The position numbers and the translations under genes were made by a program. DNA of 58,555 nucleotides from an uncultured Phycisphaeraceae bacterium (lineage in GTDB: Bacteria > Planctomycetota > Phycisphaerae > Phycisphaerales > UBA1924). Of this stretch, positions 34,326 through 43,120 are shown piece by piece (within the stretch, counting starts at the first letter, position 1; every line of letters starts with the position of its first letter). Location: assembly GCA_937899905.1 (NCBI GenBank), contig CALCCF010000081.1, forward strand, positions 1-58,555, read 5' to 3'. Under the pieces are notes generated by a model, which was given only the letters and a program-made list of their open reading frames with translations, did no database searches and was not told the origin of the DNA.

Positions 34326-34858
34326 GGCGAGCTACCCGTCTGCTCGCTGCTGCTCGTGCGCCCAATCTCACCGAGTTCGCAACGCCCTGTTTCGAGATCG
34401 AACGTGGTCCTCAGGAACAGCGGCTCGGGGACTGGCCCAACCCAGAGGTCGCCGCTGATCTCGATCACCAGCGCGTTACCGGCGGACTCATCTTCAGTAC
34501 TCGCTCGCAGCTTGAGTGTGTCGGAGACGATCCGCGGCTCGAATCGCCGGATCGCGCGAAGCAACCGCCGTTCGATCTCGACGAGTGAGACACTGGACAA
34601 CGTGGAGCCAACAAGGTCCGGTGAACCAAAGTTGAGCACCGAATCGCTGACAGCGGGCCACGACCGCTCCTCGGCCTCATCGAACATAGCCGGGGTGTTG
34701 AGCAGGGCCTCGAGGTCTTGGAGCACCGCTTGGCGGTACGCCTGCACGGAGAGGTCGCCCGAAGATCGCACCCGATCGAATAGGCACGGGAGGGCGAAGT
34801 CGCGATTGGACCGACGCGACTGGCTGACTCGTTCGCCTCTTGACTCAGGGCGTGCCAT
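34322..34858 (-). CDS. tssE: T6SS baseplate protein TssE (gp25-like)
   Basis: Lysozyme-fold-like gp25 baseplate protein that starts sheath polymerisation. The 178 residues include LFDRVRS at the N terminus, VLQDLEALLNTP, VLNFGSPDLVGSTLSS and a C-terminal strand set with FRTTFDLETGRCE-type sequence (seen as LRTTFDLETGRC). It overlaps tagJ by 14 bases and tssF by 4 bases. Cytoplasmic. Confidence 0.92.
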   Translation of the reverse strand: MARPESRGERVSQSRRSNRDFALPCLFDRVRSSGDLSVQAYRQAVLQDLEALLNTPAMFDEAEERSWPAVSDSVLNFGSPDLVGSTLSSVSLVEIERRLLRAIRRFEPRIVSDTLKLRASTEDESAGNALVIEISGDLWVGPVPEPLFLRTTFDLETGRCELGEIGRTSSSEQTGSSP

Positions 34859-35642
34859 GATCGAGCGTGAGGGTCTGGATCGCCAGCAAGGGGTACTCGC
34901 CGGCGTCGGTCACGAGGACGCGTTGGCCCACACCCGCGAAGCACGCTTCGGAGAGTTCGTTCCAGTCGGTCTTACGAGCCATCAGGGCGCCCTCGTCGTC
35001 GGTTGCGGTCGTCCCGGCGTATCGCGTGGGGACGAACGCGACGGCCTCGCCGCCATTAGACCACGTGATCGAGGTCGGTTGCCAGACAACGTCACGCAGA
35101 TCAGTCGCTGGCTCGAATTCGAGAGACTTGATGGCGGTAAACGGTACCCAGAAGTACCGGCCATCGAGCACGATCTCGAGTACGGGCCCAAGCCGGCTGT
35201 CGGCGTCCGCAACCCACTGGAAGGGCTCGCCATTGATCGAGCCCGGTGCGGTCGGCGCCGCTTCGAGCGACTTGGCTCGTAAGTCAGCCGCCTGATCATG
35301 CCCACCGGCTGCATCAAGTCGTGCCGCCTCGATCAGTTCGGCGAGCCATGCATCCGGCTCACCGAGCACGTGTGGGGTGTGTTCGCCTCGAAACACCGCT
35401 TCGCGAAGGGCCTCGCATTGGAGCGCGGCGACGTAGATCTTGGAGATCGCCTCGTTCGCTCGGTCCATCTCTCCGGCAACGTTGAGCTGCGTGAGAGCAC
35501 GGTCCCACTGCCCAAGCACGGAAAGGAGTTGGAATAGGAACACGCGATGCCGCGATGACGCGGGATTCGCTCGGACTTCCTGTTCCAGTGCCCCAAGGGC
35601 TTCACGCGGCCTTCCGGCCTTCACGAGTTCTTCGGCTTGCAC
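34845..35642 (-). CDS. tagJ: T6SS accessory protein TagJ (ImpE/SciE family)
   Basis: A 265-residue protein of the ImpE family: N-terminal TPR-like helices (EELVKAGRPREALGALEQEV, HRVFLFQLLSVLGQWDRALT) and a C-terminal beta domain with GEPFQWVADADSRLGPVLE and YFWVPFTAIKSLEFE. TagJ binds the TssB sheath protein and assists ClpV-dependent recycling in some systems. GTG at 35642 gives the start just before the first TPR helix. A 72-bp gap separates it from hcp. Confidence 0.9.
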   Translation of the reverse strand: MQAEELVKAGRPREALGALEQEVRANPASSRHRVFLFQLLSVLGQWDRALTQLNVAGEMDRANEAISKIYVAALQCEALREAVFRGEHTPHVLGEPDAWLAELIEAARLDAAGGHDQAADLRAKSLEAAPTAPGSINGEPFQWVADADSRLGPVLEIVLDGRYFWVPFTAIKSLEFEPATDLRDVVWQPTSITWSNGGEAVAFVPTRYAGTTATDDEGALMARKTDWNELSEACFAGVGQRVLVTDAGEYPLLAIQTLTLDHGTP

Positions 35643-35714
35643 AGATCAATCCGTTTCTGTCGGCGATCGATCGGACCGACACCCCACACGATGTATGCGC
35701 CGGCACAACGAGTC

Positions 35715-36215
35715 TTACGCCGAGGCGTTCTCCAGGGTGCTCCAGCCAGACTGCATCGCTGCCCCGGTCTTTCCGCCACCCTTCGGATCGGTAGGGGTGT
35801 ATTCCCAATGAATCTCACCGTACCGGAAGCTGACTTCCTCGACGGGGATCGAATCATCGCCAGATGCCTTGCCGGTTGGCGAGACCTCGCTGACGATGGC
35901 GTCCTTGAGGGTGAACTGCATGAACTTGGTCTTGTCACCCATCGCCCTGCAGAGCTCAACCTTGATCTCCGGGATGGGCTTGCCGTTGCAACAGTGCAGC
36001 GCAAGGCCGGGCGTCGCGCTGTCGAGGCGCTTGATGATCTTGAAGTCGTTGTGGTCGGCTCGGCCTCCGGCGTGCGTTCCCTGGGCGCTGCCGGTGCCGC
36101 CGGTAGGCTGGTGGATGCGATGCTCGAAGCCGAGAATCTCGATCCACTCCTTGTGGGCCTTATCGGTGCTGTCGCCCTTGATGCCCTCTACTTCCATGAA
36201 TCCGTCAAACGGCAT
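35715..36215 (-). CDS. hcp: T6SS inner-tube protein Hcp (TssD)
   Basis: Hexameric ring protein that stacks into the tube expelled from the cell. The 166-residue protein begins MPFDGFMEVEGIKGDSTDK and contains FKIIKRLDSATPGLALHCC and EVSFRYGEIHWEY, all Hcp-family features. ATG at 36215 has AGGAG upstream; an upstream extension to 36254 was rejected. Gaps of 72-74 bp on both sides leave room for independent translation and probably higher expression. Confidence 0.95.
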   Translation of the reverse strand: MPFDGFMEVEGIKGDSTDKAHKEWIEILGFEHRIHQPTGGTGSAQGTHAGGRADHNDFKIIKRLDSATPGLALHCCNGKPIPEIKVELCRAMGDKTKFMQFTLKDAIVSEVSPTGKASGDDSIPVEEVSFRYGEIHWEYTPTDPKGGGKTGAAMQSGWSTLENASA

Positions 36216-36289
36216 GGTGAATCTCCTGCCTGGTGCGACCCGAAGCCGCAACACAAAGTGGGTCTAGTTCTACGCGAACGGGAAGGGGC

Positions 36290-37786
36290 TCAGCTCTTGA
36301 TCGACGGCAGCTTCGAAACAAGCCGAAGCGAGACCGTGAGGCCTTCGAGCTGGTAGTGCGGGCGGAGGAAGAACTTCGAGGCGTAGTAGCCCGGGTTTCC
36401 TTCGACCTCCTGGACGGCGACCTCGGCGGCCGCGAGGGGCCGGCGTGCCTTGGCCTCTTCCGAGGCGTTGGCCGGATCGGGCTCAACATACTGCATAATC
36501 CAGTTGTTGAGCCACTTCTCCATGTCCTCGCGTTCCTTGAACGACCCGATCTTGTCACGCACGATGCACTTGAGGAAGTGCGCGAATCGGCACGTCGAGA
36601 ACAGGTACGGGAGGCGCGCGCCGAGGCTCGCGTTTGCCGACGCGTCGGCGTCGTCGTACTCGGCGGGTTTGTGCAGCGTCTGCGCACCAATGAAGGCGGC
36701 GTAATCCGTGTTCTTCCAGTGCGACAGTGGGAGGAGGCCGTTCTTGCCGAGTTCCGCCTCACGGCGATCGGTGATGGCGATCTCGGTCGGGCACTTGGCG
36801 TCCACGCCGCCATCGTCCGTTGGGAAGGTATGGCAGGGCAGGCCCTCGACCATGCCGCCGCTCTCAACACCACGGATACGCGAGCACCAGCCGTATTGCT
36901 TGAATGCACGAGTGATGTTGGCGCCCATGGCGTACGCCGAGTTCGACCAGATGTACTTGTCGTGCTGGTCGGCCTGCGTGTCCTCCTCGAATGCGAAGTC
37001 CTCGACGGGGTTGGTCTTGGCTCCATACGGCAGGCGAGATAGGAAACGCGGCATCGTCATCGCGAGATATCGCGAATCGTCCGATTCGCGGAGCGAACGC
37101 CACGCGGCGTACTCGGCGGTGCCGAAGATCTTGGTCAGGTCGCGGGGATTGGCCAGTTCTTGCCACGAGTCCATGTTCATGAGGCCCGGGCTCGACGCGG
37201 AGATGAACGGGGCGTGGGCGGCAGAGGCGATCTGCGCGATGCCAGCGAGCATCTCGACGTCCGGCGGAGAGTGATCGAACTCGTAGTCGCCGATGAGCAT
37301 GCCGTACGGTTCGCCACCTGGCGAGCCAAACTCCTGCTCGTAGATCTGCTTAAAGAGCGGGCTCTGATCCCAGGCCGCACCCTTGAACTTCTTGAGCGTC
37401 TTGCCCGCCTCCTTCTTGGAAACGTTCATGACGCGGATCTTGAGGGTCTCGTCGGTCTCGGTGTTGCTGACGAGGTGGTGCAGACCTCTCCAAGTGCCCT
37501 CGAGCTTGGCGAAGTCGGGGTGGTGCATGATGAGGTTGAGCTGTTCGCTCAGCTTCGCATCGATATGGGCGATCATGGCCTCGATCGTCTTGATGACATC
37601 ATCGCCGATTACCACCGAGTCGGCAAGCGCCTGCTCGGCGAGCGTCTTCACCGCGGCATCGATGGCCGCCTTAGCACCGTCGCTCTTCGGCTTGAACTCT
37701 TTCTGGAGGAGTTGCTCGAATTCGGACTTTTCCAGCGGCGGTGGTGCGGCTTCCTGGGCCTGGGCTTGGGGGTCGTTCTCAGCCAT
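36290..37786 (-). CDS. tssC: T6SS sheath large subunit TssC (VipB)
   Basis: Major sheath subunit that heterodimerises with TssB and contracts to push the tube. The 498 residues show LEGTWRGLHHLVSNTETDE, IGDYEFDHSPPDVEML, FISASSPGLMNMDSW and RFLSRLPYG, and end in FFLRPHYQLEGLTVSLRLV, all typical of TssC. ATG at 37786 overlaps the tssB stop by 8 bases; further upstream in-frame Met at 37825 lies within tssB. Confidence 0.96.
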   Translation of the reverse strand: MAENDPQAQAQEAAPPPLEKSEFEQLLQKEFKPKSDGAKAAIDAAVKTLAEQALADSVVIGDDVIKTIEAMIAHIDAKLSEQLNLIMHHPDFAKLEGTWRGLHHLVSNTETDETLKIRVMNVSKKEAGKTLKKFKGAAWDQSPLFKQIYEQEFGSPGGEPYGMLIGDYEFDHSPPDVEMLAGIAQIASAAHAPFISASSPGLMNMDSWQELANPRDLTKIFGTAEYAAWRSLRESDDSRYLAMTMPRFLSRLPYGAKTNPVEDFAFEEDTQADQHDKYIWSNSAYAMGANITRAFKQYGWCSRIRGVESGGMVEGLPCHTFPTDDGGVDAKCPTEIAITDRREAELGKNGLLPLSHWKNTDYAAFIGAQTLHKPAEYDDADASANASLGARLPYLFSTCRFAHFLKCIVRDKIGSFKEREDMEKWLNNWIMQYVEPDPANASEEAKARRPLAAAEVAVQEVEGNPGYYASKFFLRPHYQLEGLTVSLRLVSKLPSIKS

Positions 37787-38321
37787 CGTCCGAGCCCTCC
37801 TCGGCGGCCTCGCCGCCGTCGCCACCCTCAGGTTTCGGCGCCGATGTCAGCGCGCTGAGCAGGGCAGGGTCGTTCAGAGCCTTGGCCACGAGTTCCTCCG
37901 CACCGCTCTTACCGTCCATGTAGGTCAAGAGGTTGGCGAGTTCGGTCCGAGCGGTGAGGAGCTTGTTGAGGGCCCCCACTTTGCGAGCGACCGCCGCCGG
38001 GGAGAAATCGTCCAGGCTCTCGAAGGTCAGGTCGACGGCGACATTGCCCTCGCCCGTGAGCGTGTTGTCTACCTGGAAGGCAACGCGCGGCTTTGCGGCC
38101 TTCATGCGATCATCGAAGTTGTCGATGTCGATTTCTTGGAAGGAGCGCTGATCAACCCCGGGCAACGCCTCTTCGGGCTTGCCGCTCAGATCGGCCATCA
38201 CGCCGACGATGAATGGCAGATTTATCTTCTTCTCAGCGCCGTACAGCTCGAGGTCATACTCGATCTGAACACGAGGGGCCCGGTTTCGAGCCACGAACTT
38301 CTGACTACTCGCCTTGGCCAC
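37779..38321 (-). CDS. tssB: T6SS sheath small subunit TssB (VipA)
   Basis: Small sheath subunit. The 180 residues include VQIEYDLELYGAEKKINLPF, VGVMADLSGKPEEALP, RSFQEIDIDNFDDRM and FESLDDFSPAAVARKVG, all hallmark TssB sequence. The C-terminal tail is acidic and Gly-rich, longer than usual. ATG at 38321 has AGGGGG about 10 bases upstream. It is the first gene of the minus-strand T6SS operon, divergent from the second tssF. Confidence 0.96.
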   Translation of the reverse strand: MAKASSQKFVARNRAPRVQIEYDLELYGAEKKINLPFIVGVMADLSGKPEEALPGVDQRSFQEIDIDNFDDRMKAAKPRVAFQVDNTLTGEGNVAVDLTFESLDDFSPAAVARKVGALNKLLTARTELANLLTYMDGKSGAEELVAKALNDPALLSALTSAPKPEGGDGGEAAEEGSDDG

Positions 38322-38510
38322 AGATTACCCCCTGCAGGATGGGCTGATCGGCTCTCGAATCGAGCCGGAGAATCCGCCGTGCTGGTCGCACAACGGGCAC
38401 TGTAGCCGCTCAGGACGCGCGGTAAAGGCTATGCTCGGGCATCGGATCAACCCCAGACGCCGACCACGAATGGAGGTCTTGAGGCTGTTTTCGGTCCGTT
38501 CGAGCGTGCT
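38322..38510. promoter_or_regulatory. Divergent T6SS promoter region
   Basis: A 189-bp gap between tssB (-) and the second tssF (+). An inverted repeat CGGCTC-7-GAGCCG at 38349-38367 lies 28 bases before the tssB start and could be an operator or RNA hairpin in its leader. TATGCT at about 38430 is a possible + strand -10 element without a clear -35. No RpoN-type -24/-12 pair was recognised. Divergent layout implies joint regulation of sheath and spike genes. Confidence 0.45.
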
Positions 38511-40250
38511 ATGGAACGCCAACTCCTCGATCGCTTTAAGCAGGAATTGCGATGGCTTCGCAGTCGCATGGCGCTGTTCGCGTCGGACCATCCCGACGCG
38601 GCCGCCCGCCTGGGCATCACTGCTGACGGATGCTCGGACCCGCACACCGAGAGGCTGCTTGGGTCGGTCGCGCTCCTTTCGGCGGGTGCGCAGCGGAGCA
38701 TCGATAGCGCCTTTCCCAACGTGACGACTCAGATCCTGCATGGATTCGAGCCACAGTCCAGCCCGGTTTCGCCAGCCATGGTCATGTGCCGCCTGAGCGC
38801 AACCGTCGAGGCTCCCGCGGGCGGCCTCACCATACCGCGCGGCACCGTCTTTCAGGCTTCGGTCCGAGGTGCCCCGGAGTCGAGCACCTTCACAAGCTGC
38901 GAGCCCGTTGATTTGCGGCCGCTCGAGATCACAGCGAGTACTGAGCACGAACAGGATGTCGGCCGCTTCGGTCTCCCGATCCGCGCTCGGCATGTGATTC
39001 GCTTGGCCGTTGGTGTGATCGGCGAGTGCGAGTTGCGGGAGCTCGGTCTTGATGAGTTGGTCATCCACTGCCTAGGCGAGTCTGGCGGGATGGTCCACGG
39101 AGCCCTTCTCTCGCCACAAACCAGGGTCTTCGCAAGGCGTGCATCTGGTGGTCCATGGCATGAGATTTCGATAGGCATCCCTCGACTCTCGCCGGCGATC
39201 TCGACTGGCACCGAGGATCCGGTGGGTCGCCTCGACGCCTTGGCGCGTGAGTGCATAGGTCTTCCCGAGCGGTTCCGAGCGGTTCGGCTCACCGGACTCG
39301 GCGACGTGTGCCGCGGATGTGCAGAGCGATCAATAGAGATCGCAGCAGTGATTGATCGTCCCATTGTGGATCGCGGCGGGCCATCCGAGCTCCAGTGCGC
39401 GCTCCACTGCGTTCCGCTCGCGAACGTGTACTCAAAACAGGTCGAGGTCAGAGCGGACACCGACTCCGCCGCGATCGTGATCGACCCTGCTCGGCCGGGT
39501 CGGTTCGATGTGCTCACTGTTGGCGAGGTGCGCGTACTGGACGGAGACCGCACTCCTGTCGAACCATTTGGAACCACTTCGGCGACAAGCAGCCCCGTTC
39601 GCTTCCATATTGAAAGACGGGCAAGATGGGATGGATCGGCAAGCCGAGGAGGCTCGGATATCCGGCTTCGGTTCGTTGACACAGACGGTGCGAAGGCATC
39701 CCTTGGCAGTCAGAAGCTCACGGTGCGCACCCTCGTCACGGATGGCGAAGTGGTCGAGTCCATGGCGACCGCGGGCACGCCGTCGATCGAGGTGCCCGGC
39801 TCGATCCCTGCCGCCCGAGCCGAAGCCGTTGGGCCGCTACGGACGGCAAGTGCTCGGGCCCTCGATGGGGTTGAGACGTGGTCGCAAGCTGCCCGAGCCC
39901 ATGCACAGATCGCCGCGGAGGGCGTGCCAGGGCTCGTTCGGTGGCTTTGCGGCATCGACTCCGAAGGGAGCACCACTGCTCGTGATCTCGCGAGGGGTAT
40001 TGCTGGTGTACGGATCCGTCCCGTGCGGTCGGTCGCGTCCGCGGGTGTATCGCACGGGCTTGATGTCACCCTGAATCTCGGGCCACCGGCTTCTCGAGAC
40101 GATGGCTCGGCCGTCATGCTTGGATGGCTGGTGCACCGGGCGTTGGCCAGCCGTTCGTCGTCCAACACCTTCCTTCGCACGACCACTCACTTGGACGACG
40201 GCGAGATCCTGCGATTTGCGGATGAGCCGGGCCAGAATCCGACGATCTGA
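38511..40250 (+). CDS. Second T6SS TssF-family baseplate protein
   Basis: A 579-residue TssF/VasA-family protein: N terminus FKQELRWLRSRMALFASDHP followed by AARLGI and DPHTERLLGSVALLSAGAQ, and further PAGGLTIPRGTVFQA. It shares the domain plan of the copy at 32520 but low identity, including extra Cys residues (DVCRGCAERS). It is transcribed away from the main operon and sits 76 bp before vgrG, suggesting it was kept for pairing with this VgrG or for making an asymmetric wedge. It could also be a specialised or regulatory paralogue. No strong ribosome site is visible before ATG 38511. Confidence 0.82.
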   Translation: MERQLLDRFKQELRWLRSRMALFASDHPDAAARLGITADGCSDPHTERLLGSVALLSAGAQRSIDSAFPNVTTQILHGFEPQSSPVSPAMVMCRLSATVEAPAGGLTIPRGTVFQASVRGAPESSTFTSCEPVDLRPLEITASTEHEQDVGRFGLPIRARHVIRLAVGVIGECELRELGLDELVIHCLGESGGMVHGALLSPQTRVFARRASGGPWHEISIGIPRLSPAISTGTEDPVGRLDALARECIGLPERFRAVRLTGLGDVCRGCAERSIEIAAVIDRPIVDRGGPSELQCALHCVPLANVYSKQVEVRADTDSAAIVIDPARPGRFDVLTVGEVRVLDGDRTPVEPFGTTSATSSPVRFHIERRARWDGSASRGGSDIRLRFVDTDGAKASLGSQKLTVRTLVTDGEVVESMATAGTPSIEVPGSIPAARAEAVGPLRTASARALDGVETWSQAARAHAQIAAEGVPGLVRWLCGIDSEGSTTARDLARGIAGVRIRPVRSVASAGVSHGLDVTLNLGPPASRDDGSAVMLGWLVHRALASRSSSNTFLRTTTHLDDGEILRFADEPGQNPTI

Positions 40251-40326
40251 CACCGGCGTTGGGTTCGGTAGAATGCCCGTCCGCTCCGCTAGCCGGCGGT
40301 AGTGCTCGCTCTGGGGGTTTAGAGCC

Positions 40327-43095
40327 GTGATCCACGACGATGCCAACTTCGTGACTCTGCACGAGTCTCCCCAAGCTCTCGAAAACCTCGCCATCCATCT
40401 GGTTCGCGGCCGAGAGGCGCTGGGCCGGATGTTCTCGTACACGATCGGCGTCTTTGGCCCACCGGTGTCATCGACCACGAGTCTGGCCGACATCTTGGGC
40501 GAGCGACTGACGCTGAAGATCAAGACGAGCGAGGAAGGCGCGGACCTTGACGGCCAGGCCTTGCCACAGGTCCGGTACCTCAGCGGTATCATCCGGCGAT
40601 TCTGGCAACGCGACCAAGAGACGAGCGGCATCGAAAGCCACGTGGTCTACGAGTTGGAACTCGTACCCACATTGGGTTTGCTTGAGACGCGCACGAACAG
40701 CCGGATATTCCAGAACAGGAACACACGCGAGATCGTGGACCTTGTGCTTAAGGACCATGACATCCAGACGTCATTGGATCCTTCTCGACTTGGTGGGAGC
40801 GTCTGGCCTTGGAAGCCTCGCGAGTACTGCGTGCAGTACAACGAGACCGATCTCGACTTCGTGCAGCGTCTGCTCGAAGAAGATGGCATGGGCTACTTCT
40901 TCGAGCACGGCGAGAATGGCGATGTCTTGGTACTGGCGAGCGAGGAGTCACACTACGGCTCGTTCAACGAGCCCTACGCCGATCGGCAGGCACGTGATGC
41001 TGACGAGACGCTGCCGTCGTTTAGCGGAACGTACAAGCGACTGGAACTCAACCGCGCCGCCGCGGTGACCAGTGAATCGCTCTCCAGTTGGTGTCGGCAG
41101 TGGACGCGCACGCCCTCGCGGTACGAGTCCATTGACTTCGATGCCATGCAGCAGACTGCGGCCTCACAGGTCCTTCGCCGACAGTGGCCCGATGATGCCT
41201 CCGCCAGCGGCCCCGGCACGAGCTACGACGCCTACGCCGGGCTCGCCGCCGAGCAGGAGCAAACAGACTCTGGCGACCAAGATCCGTTCAATCCCCTGAC
41301 CGCTATCCGGCTCGCGGAACTCACCAGCAAGTCCGAAAGCTGGTTCGGGTCAACGCGTTCCCGGGGCGTCGCCACTGGTCATCGATACGAGGTCCAGACC
41401 GCAGACGACCTGAGGACGGTTCTTGCCGTCCGGGCGGATTTGCTTATCCAACGTATCCGTAACCCATCTGTGGGCCTCCAGGGTCACGCTCCGACGCCCA
41501 TTCCCGAACCGGGCACCAACAACACCTCGTGGTCGCACGAGGTGAACATGGAAGCGGTCTTGGCATCGGTCCGCTTTGTACCGGATCGCGTCACGCCCCG
41601 CCCGAGGATCCACGGCCCACACACGGCGTTTGTCGTCGATGACAATGGCCGCCTGCCCGGTGCATCGGCCGATGACTCCGTGCCGGCGAGCATGGACAAC
41701 AAGGCCCGCGTCCGCGTGAGGATGCACTGGAACCAGGATCCCGAACTCGATGACTCGGACGAGCCGGTAGAGATCGATTCGGAGACCCATCCCTGGCAGA
41801 CGTGCAAGCTGCGGGTTGCCCAGCCGACCGCAGGCAAGGGCTGGGGATCGTGGACAGTGCCGCACATTGGAGACGAAGTGCTGGTTTCCTTCATCAACGG
41901 CGACCCGGACCGCCCCGTTATCACCGGCCGCTTATACAACCGAAACCACTCGCCTGATGACAAGACCGTTGCCGAGCCAGCACTCTCTGACAGAGAGGAG
42001 CGCACCAACCACATGCAAGTCGTTGGCGACAAAGCTGGCAACCACGTCGTCATGAACAGCGACCCGAACGACACGAACATCGTTATACGTTCGCCGGGTA
42101 ATGCGAGTGATACCGGCGACTCACAGATCTGGATCGGCGGCCCTCGCAAAGTCAACCTGACCTACGTCAGCGATATCTTTGGCGGACAAGCCTCGTCATC
42201 AAAAGACCGCGGAGGGATCGCCCTTTACACCAGCTCCGACTACACGGTCAAGGTCGAGGGCAACGACATCCAGCAGATCGATGGCAACTCGTTCGACATC
42301 GTGACCGGCATGGACTATTCGGTCGCACTTACCGGCTCGATCGGTTTCACGGTCGGGTTCGCCATAGAGGGATTCGTGGGCATCAAGGCTGAGTACACGA
42401 TCGGCCTGTTGACGTACAACCAGTCCGCGGGCGTCAAGTACGAAGTGACCAACGAGAAGGGCTTTGGTTACCACTTCAACGATGGAGGCGGTGAAGCTCG
42501 TGGCAAGCACGAGGTGTTTGGCGGTGAAAAGGTCGTGCTTGGCGGTGGTGGCACGGTCAGGCCCTTTCCAGGAGGCCAGATGGGAGTTCGCGCGATGATG
42601 GCCGTGCCACTTGCACCATTGATCGCCAGTGCCGGTTCCAAGTTCCTGGGCAAATCTGTCATGCCTACGGCGTACAAGTCAGCGATGGTCCTCGACGCCG
42701 ACGGTGCAACCATGCGGTCGAACCTCGATGGCTGCAATGACTCCAAGTACTTCGACACCAAGCCGAAGACTCATGCGGGACTCGGGCGCGTATCTGTGCT
42801 CGCCGATGGCACGATCGAACTCCAGACCACGGAAGGCATGATCACGATCGGGTCGAAGGGTATCGAACTGACATCATACAGCGGCAAGGCGATCACTCTG
42901 TGGAGCGATGCTGCGGTAGAGATCAAGGGCAAGGAAGTCAAACTCGTTGGTAAGATCACTGCAAACGGCATGCAAATCGGCGCGCCACCCGCCCCGCCGC
43001 CACCGATGGGGCCGGCGGCAGCGCCCGCAGCGCCTGCTGCCTCGATCACTCCCGATGTTCTCTCTGCGGCAAAGGCGGCCCTCAAGCCCATCTAG
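40327..43095 (+). CDS. vgrG: T6SS spike protein VgrG (TssI) with long C-terminal part
   Basis: Trimeric spike that sits on Hcp and carries the tip and effectors. The 922 residues include the gp27-like N-terminal half (YCVQYNETDLDFVQRLLEED, MGYFFEHGENGDVLVLA), the OB-fold gp5 part (RVRVRMHWNQDPELDD, PWQTCKLRVAQPTAGKGWGS, GDEVLVSFINGDPDRPVITG and RLYN) and a beta-prism region. After ~residue 640 there is a long stretch with Gly/hydrophobic sequence (GSIGFTVGFAIEGFVGIKAE) and a Pro/Ala-rich tail (PPAPPPPMGPAAAPAAPAA). No known toxin motif was recognised. GTG start at 40327. Confidence 0.94.
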   Translation: MIHDDANFVTLHESPQALENLAIHLVRGREALGRMFSYTIGVFGPPVSSTTSLADILGERLTLKIKTSEEGADLDGQALPQVRYLSGIIRRFWQRDQETSGIESHVVYELELVPTLGLLETRTNSRIFQNRNTREIVDLVLKDHDIQTSLDPSRLGGSVWPWKPREYCVQYNETDLDFVQRLLEEDGMGYFFEHGENGDVLVLASEESHYGSFNEPYADRQARDADETLPSFSGTYKRLELNRAAAVTSESLSSWCRQWTRTPSRYESIDFDAMQQTAASQVLRRQWPDDASASGPGTSYDAYAGLAAEQEQTDSGDQDPFNPLTAIRLAELTSKSESWFGSTRSRGVATGHRYEVQTADDLRTVLAVRADLLIQRIRNPSVGLQGHAPTPIPEPGTNNTSWSHEVNMEAVLASVRFVPDRVTPRPRIHGPHTAFVVDDNGRLPGASADDSVPASMDNKARVRVRMHWNQDPELDDSDEPVEIDSETHPWQTCKLRVAQPTAGKGWGSWTVPHIGDEVLVSFINGDPDRPVITGRLYNRNHSPDDKTVAEPALSDREERTNHMQVVGDKAGNHVVMNSDPNDTNIVIRSPGNASDTGDSQIWIGGPRKVNLTYVSDIFGGQASSSKDRGGIALYTSSDYTVKVEGNDIQQIDGNSFDIVTGMDYSVALTGSIGFTVGFAIEGFVGIKAEYTIGLLTYNQSAGVKYEVTNEKGFGYHFNDGGGEARGKHEVFGGEKVVLGGGGTVRPFPGGQMGVRAMMAVPLAPLIASAGSKFLGKSVMPTAYKSAMVLDADGATMRSNLDGCNDSKYFDTKPKTHAGLGRVSVLADGTIELQTTEGMITIGSKGIELTSYSGKAITLWSDAAVEIKGKEVKLVGKITANGMQIGAPPAPPPPMGPAAAPAAPAASITPDVLSAAKAALKPI

Positions 43096-43120
43096 TCGCG
43101 ACCGGCGGAGATCGACACCT

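Noticed and set aside
33678-35282. 534-residue plus-strand frame opposite tssF, tssE and tagJ
   Set aside because: It is antisense to three overlapping T6SS genes with clear family motifs and its translation is low-complexity.
42947-43120. Upstream in-frame extension of the DUF2169 gene to 42947
   Set aside because: It overlaps the vgrG 3' end and is Arg/Pro-rich shadow sequence; the DUF2169 domain starts at 43121.
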